A DNA stretch of 54,430 nucleotides from Geodermatophilus sp. DF01-2. Its GTDB lineage: Bacteria; Actinomycetota; Actinomycetes; Mycobacteriales; Geodermatophilaceae. The first letter of the stretch is position 1, and the number at the start of each line of letters is the position of its first letter. The stretch spans positions 1-54,430 of the forward strand of contig NZ_SPQN01000014.1 in NCBI RefSeq assembly GCF_004571065.1, given 5' to 3'. Both the position numbers and the translations under genes were made by a program. Below are positions 7,030-13,580 of the stretch, one piece after another. The notes beneath the pieces are model-generated. The model was given only the letters and a program-made list of their open reading frames with translations, was not told the DNA's origin and ran no database searches.

Positions 7030-8460
7030 ATGGACGCCGTCTTGTTTCGCCTGCCCACCGGAATCGGCGGCTGGCTTGCCCTCGTCAACCACGCGTTGGC
7101 ACTGGGAGACCTTTCGGAAGTCGACTACTTGGAGCTAAAGGGCTCGCTCTCGTTCGCCGAACGGCAGGACCGGAAGCGGTCCGCCGTCGTCGTGAGCAGG
7201 GCGATCCTGGGCATGGCGAACCGGATGCCCGACCTCGCCGAGAAGCACCTAAGCGGGTCAGGCGTGGTGTTTGTTGGCATCGATCAGTCTCAGACCCTCG
7301 TTGGTGCCGAGTCGGTGGACGCAGCGATGCTGCGCGATTTGATCGAGCCATACGTCGGTGAGGACGGTCCTACGTGGGACCACCAGTTCATCAACCACCC
7401 GGACGGTCTCGTCCTGGCGGTGATCGTAGATCCCCCGAAGTGGGGCGACCGCATCCATGCCTGCCGCAAGGACTACTTTGACGACACGTCCAAACTCGCG
7501 ATCCGCGACGGCGAGGTTCTGGTCCGCGTGCCGGGCAAGACTCGCCCCGCAACCAGCCACGACCTGGCGAACTTGGAGCGCCGACGCGCCAAGGCACCGC
7601 ACACCGGCGCGGAGGTGAGCGTGGCGTACGTCGGGGCGTTCGACCGGACCAGTCGCGCCAACGTCCGCGAACTCATCGAGGGCATGGTCCATGCGGCAGC
7701 GGATGAGCTCATCGACGGAATCCCTGCGCCGGTTCGGCGCAGCCCGTACAACTCGGGCATGCAGGCGATCTTGGAGCAGACTTCGGGTCACGGCGACCGA
7801 CGATCCACCCAGCAGTTCCGGGACGATGTGGAGCAGTGGCAGGAAGACTGTCGCGAGGCGACAGAGGACGTCGTCACTGAGTTTCTTCGCCACACCCTCG
7901 ACCACGGCACGTTCATGATCCGCAACGAGTCAGACCGTTACCTCGAGAGTGTCCGTGTGCAGGTGTCATTCCCGCCAAGTGTCAGCGTGTTGATGGCATC
8001 AGACACGGACTATTGCGATCACGGAGGCCAGTTCAGGCCGCTCCGAATGCTGCCAGATCCTCCTGCAAAATACGGCGACTTGAGGCCCTATGGACTCGAC
8101 TACAGCGGCCTGATAATGCCCAGGGTCGCCCCGATGCCCAGCCTTCCTGCGCCGGACATGGACGTGGAAGTAACGCCGGCCGGTTACGTGGTTTCTTGGT
8201 ACGTGGGCGACCTGCCTCCGCGGGCGACGGTCAACGCTGACGAGGAGTTTGCTGTGTTCACGGACGAGAGCCTGCACGTCCATAACCACAGGGCGACAGA
8301 GGACGACCATGAGCCGATGCAGAGCGAGATCGGCGGCGCATGGAAGGTCACGGCTCGTGCTGTGGACCACGTGTTCCAGGGTGAGGTCACGGTGACCTGC
8401 AGACAGGCGCCGGGTGCCCTCGCGATATGGCGACGCGGGACGTCCAACGACGAGAGTTGA
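7030..8460 (+). CDS. AlbA_2/Schlafen-type DNA-binding domain protein
   Basis: 476 residues from an ATG at 7030. Residues 25-135 match the AlbA_2 (divergent AAA-4/Schlafen) domain: EVDYLELKGSLSF, a helix VVVSRAILGMANRMPD, then GVVFVGIDQSQTLVGAESVD and MLRDLIEPYVG. Residues 120-210 continue as a beta-rich part with LVLAVIVDPPKWGDRIHAC and GEVLVRVPGKTRPAT. A helical middle and a beta-rich C-terminus (ESVRVQVSFPPSVSVLM; FQGEVTVTCRQAP) follow and are unrecognised. AlbA_2 proteins bind nucleic acid, and Schlafen relatives cut tRNA in some cases, so a defence role is plausible. The gene stands alone, 348 bases before a ClpP paralogue on the same strand. Confidence 0.7.
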   Translation: MDAVLFRLPTGIGGWLALVNHALALGDLSEVDYLELKGSLSFAERQDRKRSAVVVSRAILGMANRMPDLAEKHLSGSGVVFVGIDQSQTLVGAESVDAAMLRDLIEPYVGEDGPTWDHQFINHPDGLVLAVIVDPPKWGDRIHACRKDYFDDTSKLAIRDGEVLVRVPGKTRPATSHDLANLERRRAKAPHTGAEVSVAYVGAFDRTSRANVRELIEGMVHAAADELIDGIPAPVRRSPYNSGMQAILEQTSGHGDRRSTQQFRDDVEQWQEDCREATEDVVTEFLRHTLDHGTFMIRNESDRYLESVRVQVSFPPSVSVLMASDTDYCDHGGQFRPLRMLPDPPAKYGDLRPYGLDYSGLIMPRVAPMPSLPAPDMDVEVTPAGYVVSWYVGDLPPRATVNADEEFAVFTDESLHVHNHRATEDDHEPMQSEIGGAWKVTARAVDHVFQGEVTVTCRQAPGALAIWRRGTSNDES

Positions 8461-8807
8461 CGGCCAACACAGCGGGCCGCCTGGACCTGGTTTAACCAAG
8501 ATCAAGTCACGCACCTACACAGGCGAGCTGACAGTCCCCTACGGAACCCTCGTACTGGGCTGCAATCGAGGACAGTCCGTCGTCTTCCACGGCGGTCCTC
8601 CGCTCGCTCCGGTGCCGCCCGGTGCCGCGCCCCGGGCGCCAGCCCCGTCGCGCAGAACGTAACCATGCGGCGATGTCGATGGCATTTCGCGGAAGGCGCA
8701 ACAATTCTGCAGTTGGCGGAACGCACCATTCCACCGCGCACTCTCGCGCCATTCCCGACAGACTTCCGGCGACGGTCACCCCTGCATGACGGAAGGTTGG
8801 ACACCCC
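8461..8807. other. Intergenic region upstream of clpP
   Basis: About 347 bases without a credible gene. It contains the possible ClgR box at 8686-8700 and presumably the clpP promoter. Confidence 0.5.
8686..8700 (+). promoter_or_regulatory. Possible ClgR operator upstream of clpP
   Basis: TTCGCGGAAGGCGCA fits the actinobacterial ClgR pattern CGC-N5-GCG (CGC 8688-8690, GCG 8696-8698) with a preceding TT. It lies about 110 bases before clpP. ClgR activates clp genes in Streptomyces and Corynebacterium, so an island-borne clpP could answer to the host's proteolysis regulator. Short motifs like this also arise by chance in GC-rich DNA. Confidence 0.4.
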
Positions 8808-9446
8808 ATGCACCTTGTCGCTACCAGCGAGAATTTGCCCCAACTCCGCGGCCCGGGCGGGCCGGCGAGCCTGCAGGACGCGATCTTCGACCGGCTGCTG
8901 CGCGAGCGGATCATCTTCCTGGGCAGCCAGGTCGACGACGACATCGCCAACCAACTGTGCGCGCAGATGCTCCTGCTGTCGGCCGATGACCCGCAGCGGG
9001 ACATCCACCTGTACATCAACTCACCCGGCGGCTCGATCAGCGCCGGCATGGCCGTCTACGACACGATGCAGTTCATCGACTGCGACGTGGCCACCTACGG
9101 CATGGGCTTGGCCGCCTCGATGGGCCAGTTCCTGCTCACCGCCGGCGCCGCGGGCAAGCGGTACTCGCTGCCCCGCACCCGGATCATGATGCACCAGCCT
9201 TCGGCCGGCGTGGGCGGTACGCAGTCGGACATCACCATCCAGGCCGACATGCTGCGCAAGCTCAAGCGCGAGCTCAACGAGCTGCAGTCCCAGCACTCCG
9301 GGCAGCCGGCCGAGCAGATCGAACGGGACTCCGACCGCGACCGCTGGTTCACCCCCGAGCAGGCACTCGACTACGGCCTGGTCGACCACGTCGTCGCCAC
9401 CGCCGCGGCCCTGCCGGTGCGGGACAACCCGATCATCGCGGACTGA
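8808..9446 (+). CDS. clpP: ClpP-family serine protease subunit (island-borne paralogue)
   Basis: 212 residues from ATG 8808. It is a complete ClpP: a handle and interface segment [20 protein letters not shown], the [18 protein letters not shown] motif, catalytic Ser104 in GLAASMG, His129 in RIMMHQP, and Asp178 in [18 protein letters not shown]. It should form or join the tetradecameric protease barrel and depend on a Clp ATPase for substrates. No ClpX/ClpC gene is nearby, so it would have to use the host unfoldase or mix with host ClpP. It lies inside the mobile element after the AlbA_2 gene. ClpP in a mobile element could modify regulated proteolysis, for example antitoxin turnover, but this is speculation. 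Confidence 0.9.
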   Translation: MHLVATSENLPQLRGPGGPASLQDAIFDRLLRERIIFLGSQVDDDIANQLCAQMLLLSADDPQRDIHLYINSPGGSISAGMAVYDTMQFIDCDVATYGMGLAASMGQFLLTAGAAGKRYSLPRTRIMMHQPSAGVGGTQSDITIQADMLRKLKRELNELQSQHSGQPAEQIERDSDRDRWFTPEQALDYGLVDHVVATAAALPVRDNPIIAD

Positions 9447-9499
9447 GCCCAGACGAGGGCGGCACGCGCCGGAGAGACCGGGCGTGATGTCGTCGGGGG

Positions 9500-10305
9500 T
9501 CAGTCTGCCGGCTGCCGTCCCACCAGGACCTCCACGGGAACGTCCTCTACCAACCCGTCCCCTCGGAGGGTGCCATGGGGGCTGAGCGCCGCGCGGACGC
9601 CGGTGGCGAACTGGTCCCGGCGGTCGTCGGGCAGCTGGCCCGGCGGCAGCGCCGAGTGCAGGTACCGATGACGAAATCCGCGTCCACCGGCACCGAGAAG
9701 TGGTGCTCGAGCACCGCGACGTCGACGAACCCGCTCGCCTCGAGCAGCCTTCGGCGTTCCAGCAGAGTCTCCTCGTCGGTGCCGCAGCCCGCACGCGCCG
9801 GACCGAACCAGTCCTCCAGATAGCCGCGCAGCGCCCGGGCCCAGTCCCGCTCGCCCAGCCACAGCGGCCGGCCATGGGTGATCACCGCGATGCCGCCGCC
9901 GGGGCGCAGCAGTCGCCGCGCGGCGGTGAAAACCGCGCCGGCGTTCATCCAGTGCAGCGCGTTGGCCACCGTCAGCAGCCCGAAGCCAGCCGACCCGATG
10001 GCGCGGGTCAGCGCGGGCAGGTCGACATCTACGGCAAGGGCGCACACCACGTTCGTCAGATGGTCGTCCTCGGCGCGGCGACGCAGCTGGACGAGCATGT
10101 CCGGCTCCGGATCCAAGGCCAGTACGCCGGCCAGCCGGGCCGCCAGCGGCACCGCGACCTGCCCCGTACCGGCGCCGAGGTCGACAGCGCGATCGGCGGG
10201 GACCACGCCGAGGTGGGTCATCAGCCGGTCGAGTACCGGGGCGGGCACGTCTCGGCGAACGCGCCGGTAGGCCCCGGCCGTCGAACTCGCGAAGGCGCCG
10301 CCCAT
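9500..10305 (-). pseudogene. SAM-dependent methyltransferase with frameshift near the C-terminus
   Basis: From ATG 10305 the protein reads MGGAFASSTAGAYRRVRRD, then motif I AVDLGAGTGQVAVPLA, an acidic motif II (VLALDPEPDML), LLTVANALHWM and LRPGGGIAVITHG. This is a class I methyltransferase of the UbiE/Methyltransf_11 group. At about 9670 the frame goes from DADFVIG into arginine-rich nonsense ending at 9547. The neighbouring frame gives YLHSALPPGQLPDDRRDQFA and a proper C-terminus ending at 9500. One missing G would restore the gene, so it is either a recent pseudogene or a sequencing error. Substrate unknown. It is convergent with clpP, 53 bases away. Confidence 0.7.
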
Positions 10306-10848
10306 GCGTAGAGCATCGTCACCATCGAAGGGAGGCACACCTCTGGCGTACTCGCTACGGCTGACGGTATCCCGCGAGAGCAACCGGCTTCGGCGACGTC
10401 CGAGGCCATGGCCGGCGCCGAGAGTCCCCGCGGCCGCAAGGCGATCCCCGCGGTCATAGCCCAACGTTCCGGTCTGGGCCGTCGAGAGCATCCGAAGCAG
10501 GTTCCTACTTCGCCGCCACGAAGGGGTAGCTCACTGGGATAGCCATGGCCGGGCCTCCTCCTCTGCCCGGCCCGGACGGACCCGGCGGTCGGCTGCGGAT
10601 GGCACCAGGGTTGACGGCGCGGCACAGCTACGCTGGGCAGCGCCGCGGAACCGCAGGAACGGGTTCAACTACCGCCCAGGTGGCGGGGGCCAGGGGCGCG
10701 ACGCCGTTGGCCATACGGACCTGCGGAGAAACGGCCGAGGCGCGGCACTACCCTTCGGGTGCCCCCGGTAGAGCCCGGGTTGGAGCGCCGTCCCCCTGCC
10801 GCGGCCAGGTCCGCAACGGCAGAGCCAGCAGGGGGACACGCCTCGACC
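10306..10848. other. Gene-poor stretch in the island
   Basis: About 540 bases between the methyltransferase and TIR genes. Open frames on both strands are proline/arginine-rich and lack family features. I see no clear gene or repeat. Confidence 0.4.
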
Positions 10849-11598
10849 TCAGTAGGGGGACGCCTCGACCGGCCGCCGGACCGCCTGGTTGACCCGTACC
10901 CCGGCGGCGCGAAGTTCGCGAGCGAAGCGCCTGAGGTCTGCGCGCGTGGCCTCTGGCCTGCCCTTCGTGAGCGTGTGGAGCCGCCCGCGCGGTGACCGTA
11001 GCCGCAACGTGGTCACGCTGTCGGTTTTCACGGTCCAGCCCTGGGCCTCCGCGTTGGCGCGCAGGAGGGCGATCTCGGCCGCCAGGGCCTCGTCGTCCGA
11101 CCGACCGCGAACGGCGGCACCGTCCACGCGCCGGCCGAGCGCCGCGACCTGCCGCGCGACCTGGAGGGCGGCGTCGTTGACAGCCGCGCGCAGGTTGCCG
11201 TCTGTTCGCGGTCGGTACGGCAGCCGGGTCAGCCCCAGCGTGTCGGTCGGCAACTTCGCCGGCCCAGTTGCCAGCAGGTAGGTGCGCTGCCTGCCGAGGG
11301 CACCCGTGAACAGCCCAAACTCCAGCACGATGTTGTCACGTACTGAGGCCGCGGTGTCGCCGCGGCTCACCGTCACGTCGTCCGGCGAGGCGACCAGGAC
11401 GGCGAAGTCGGACCGGGCCGCGACATCGAGCAACGAGTCGAGCGCGTAGCCGGAGGGCTCGAACACGCTCTGGTCCCAGACCTCGACCTCACACACCCCG
11501 CGGCCCTCCAGAACCGCCTGCAGGTTGTGCGCGACCTCACGGCCCTCGGCGGATGAGCCGACAAACAGGCGCACGGGCTGAGCCGCTGGGACTGGCAC
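10849..11598 (-). CDS. TIR-like (CAP12/PycTIR-type) protein with extra C-terminal domain
   Basis: 249 residues. Residues 8-110 match the PF10137 TIR-like domain: VRLFVGSSAEGREVAHNLQA, EVEVWDQSVFEPSGYALDSL, DFAVLVASPDD and RDNIVLEFGLF, where Glu93 is the likely catalytic residue. In CBASS and Pycsar such domains degrade NAD when activated by a cyclic nucleotide. No nucleotide cyclase lies nearby. After a helical linker, residues ~178-238 form a small domain: AQGWTVKTDS, TLRLRSPRGRLHTLT, TRADLRRFARELRAAGV. Its order resembles HicA-like RNA-binding folds, which I offer only as a hypothesis. The deoxyribosyltransferase-like gene lies 203 bases upstream on the same strand. An NAD-depleting defence effector is the most likely role. 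Confidence 0.75.
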   Translation of the reverse strand: MPVPAAQPVRLFVGSSAEGREVAHNLQAVLEGRGVCEVEVWDQSVFEPSGYALDSLLDVAARSDFAVLVASPDDVTVSRGDTAASVRDNIVLEFGLFTGALGRQRTYLLATGPAKLPTDTLGLTRLPYRPRTDGNLRAAVNDAALQVARQVAALGRRVDGAAVRGRSDDEALAAEIALLRANAEAQGWTVKTDSVTTLRLRSPRGRLHTLTKGRPEATRADLRRFARELRAAGVRVNQAVRRPVEASPY

Positions 11599-11801
11599 CG
11601 CGCTAGCCTACGAGACGTCGCACCGCCCGACCGGGCCGACGGCGTGGGCGCCGCCGGGAACTTCACGCCCAAACGCCTACCGAATGCTGGGATCGGGCAC
11701 CGACGCCGCGGACGCCATGCGGTAGGCCTCCGGCGGAGTGACGCCCACTCGGATAAGCGCCACTAACTGTCGACACGCGTGTCTGGGTCATTCGGGGGCG
11801 A

Positions 11802-12629
11802 TCACTTCGACATCAAAGTCTGAAGGCGGGCCGTGAGCGTAGACTGCAGATCGGCCAGTCCTTGTGCGTTAGCCAGGTACTTGACGTAGCGATGATGAGT
11901 GAGATCAAAGGGAACATCTGCGGCCGACTGGGTAATTAGGATCACCTCACGGCCCAGTGCATGCGCGATCCCGGCTTCGTAGAAGACGTTGGCATTGCGG
12001 CCCGTGAGGTCGCATATCACGACCTTCGATCGCGCGATAAGAGCGACGACATCATTAATCAATACACTGTTTTCCCAGATGTCGTCGGCCCGCTGACAAG
12101 TCCAGCCACCTGCCGCGCCGGCAGCCTTCAAAGTTTCCCACACGCCATTGAACGCGGCGCCGAACGGCATCATGACCGCGATCCGGTTGCGATCGGGCGG
12201 GCCAGGCGGGATGACGAATGCCGTCGGCGCTGACACACCGGCCAAGTTGTCTTCAAGAAGCACCTGGTAGAGGTCGGCCTTCTTCACCGACCAACGCGTC
12301 CGCGTGAGATCCCAGTCGCCAATGTGCAGGCGGGCGGCGGCGGCCTCGACCTGATCTAAGGGGATCGGGGGGACTGCCGGATTCCGCAGGAATCGGAACC
12401 GGTAGTCGCGGCCTGTCTTCGCCACGGAGAGGACGTTTCCGACCTGAGCGACCTGTGGGCTGCGGTTATCGCCTAGCTCGGGCATCAACAGCGTGGGCAG
12501 CTCCAATAGACGAGTGGTATCCGGCACTCCCCCTGGACGCACGATCTCCTCCAGTCCAGGCTCGACCACTTCCAGGAACCGGCCAACGCCTAGAGTCCCG
12601 TCAACGGCGCCCACAATCAGGTTGTACAT
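11802..12629 (-). CDS. Nucleoside 2-deoxyribosyltransferase-like protein
   Basis: 275 residues from ATG 12629, which has AGGAAGGGCGGA just upstream; a TTG 15 bases earlier is less likely. The C-terminal ~130 residues carry the signature of this defence-associated group: NRIAVMMPFGAAFNGVWETL, CQRADDIWENSVLINDVVAL, VVICDLTGRNANVFYEAGIA, HALGREVILITQ and VPFDLTHHRYVKY. These resemble the nucleoside deoxyribosyltransferase fold, related to TIR and SLOG nucleotide-processing enzymes. The N-terminal half (MYNLIVGAVDGTLGVGRFLE; WDLTRTRWSVKKADLYQVL) is not recognised and may sense a trigger. Base composition is visibly less GC-rich than its neighbours, a sign of separate origin. Together with the TIR gene it may form a two-gene nucleotide-targeting unit. 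Confidence 0.7.
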   Translation of the reverse strand: MYNLIVGAVDGTLGVGRFLEVVEPGLEEIVRPGGVPDTTRLLELPTLLMPELGDNRSPQVAQVGNVLSVAKTGRDYRFRFLRNPAVPPIPLDQVEAAAARLHIGDWDLTRTRWSVKKADLYQVLLEDNLAGVSAPTAFVIPPGPPDRNRIAVMMPFGAAFNGVWETLKAAGAAGGWTCQRADDIWENSVLINDVVALIARSKVVICDLTGRNANVFYEAGIAHALGREVILITQSAADVPFDLTHHRYVKYLANAQGLADLQSTLTARLQTLMSK

Positions 12630-12735
12630 TCCGCCCTTCCTCAACTGCGGCCGACGCAGGCAGACCCGACATCCTTATGCACGCTGCTCCCGGGCCACTC
12701 CCGGCGCGGCGGTCTCCGGCCGCCGCTGCAGGATC

Positions 12736-13041
12736 TCATGCCCGCGACCGGCAGCCTGCGTTCCAGCGCCGAGGAACCTGCTGCGCTTCCTGGCCGTTTG
12801 CCTGCAGCCGCCACCCGGAGCACTGGGATGCCCCCACCCTCGCCCAGCGGCCGTTCGCCAGGTCGGCGAGCGCGGTGACGTGGTCGGCCCAGGCCCGCTG
12901 CTCGGCGAGCTCCGTCTCGGGCGCCCGCGTCGTCTGGAACAACGGCGGCACGTGGGGCTGCCGCTCCTTCGCCGGGTTCGCACCCGGCCAGAACAGCGCC
13001 GCGGTCGTGCTGTCCAACACGGCGCGAAGCGTGGACCGCAT
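12736..13041 (-). CDS. Doubtful hypothetical protein or remnant
   Basis: A 101-residue frame from ATG 13041. The first 70 residues (VLDSTTAALFWPGANPAKER; AWADHVTALADLANGRWARV) look protein-like, while the tail is arginine-rich. No family is recognised and no strong ribosome binding site is visible. It could be the leftover of a longer island gene. Low certainty. Confidence 0.2.
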   Translation of the reverse strand: MRSTLRAVLDSTTAALFWPGANPAKERQPHVPPLFQTTRAPETELAEQRAWADHVTALADLANGRWARVGASQCSGWRLQANGQEAQQVPRRWNAGCRSRA

Positions 13042-13438
13042 TAGTCTCGAGCTCGCGCAGGACCGTCTATCGGACGACAAGAAGTCTGTCTCGTAACCGG
13101 ACCCCCAGCCGGGAACACCGCAGGACAGGGCAGGTGCCGCTCGTTCGCCGTCCCGTAAGACCCGCCCGGTGAACCTTCCCGCATGGGGAGGACGACCGGG
13201 ACACCCCGCCGGCCCCCCGTAGCCCCCGTCCGGTGAGGCGCTTAGCGCCCCGCGACAGCGCGTCGCTGGAGTGGGTGATGCGAGCTTGCGCAGCACGGGG
13301 GTGATTGTGGTCGACGCCCCTCGCCGAGACGAAAAACGCGCCGGGCTTCCAGACCGAAAACTGCCGTGAATAGCCAACAAGATGGAATCATCGCAAAGAC
13401 TTTTCGCCCGCCACTATGGCCTTCGTCGGGCTAGCAAA

Positions 13439-13490
13439 GTACTCGTCAAGAGGCGGTACTCGTCAAGAGGCGTCAAGAGGCGTCAAGAGG
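13439..13490 (+). repeat. Tandem iteron-like repeats upstream of relaxase
   Basis: Two head-to-tail copies of GTACTCGTCAAGAGGCG (13439-13455, 13456-13472) run into further CGTCAAGAGG units with a 10-base period at 13461, 13471 and 13481. In total the GTCAAGAGGC word occurs four times. Tandem short repeats directly before a relaxase gene and next to a hairpin are typical of oriT or replication-origin binding arrays. Confidence 0.7.
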
Positions 13491-13520
13491 CGGCACGCAT
13501 GCTACCAATAGCGGTAGTCA

Positions 13521-13541
13521 GGGCCCCGCTTCGCGGGGCCC
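13521..13541 (+). terminator. Strong hairpin before relaxase gene (terminator or oriT stem)
   Basis: GGGCCCCGC and GCGGGGCCC form a perfect 9-bp stem with a TTC loop, followed 7 bases later by TTTTTCT at 13548-13554. It could be a Rho-independent terminator read rightwards. Because it lies between the tandem repeats and the relaxase gene, an oriT recognition stem is an alternative. Confidence 0.6.
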
Positions 13542-13580
13542 GCCACCTTTTTCTAGGGACGACCTTTTGGTCATTGTTGG

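Larger units (their letters stand above)
12645..13580. other. Gene-poor region upstream of the relaxase gene
   Basis: About 930 bases with no gene I can name. A minus frame from ATG 13041 to 12736 (MRSTLRAVLDSTTAALFWPG; then ELAEQRAWADHVTALADLAN) is the only piece with protein-like character and could be a small unknown gene or remnant. The right part holds the tandem repeats at 13439-13490 and the hairpin at 13521-13541, so at least part is likely a transfer or replication control region. Confidence 0.45.

Noticed and set aside
10849..12629. CBASS or Pycsar system
   Set aside because: Only the TIR-type effector is present; no nucleotide cyclase or CD-NTase is encoded in the island.
13439..13490. 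Tandem repeats as a CRISPR array
   Set aside because: Units are 10-17 bases, directly adjacent, with no spacers and no cas genes.
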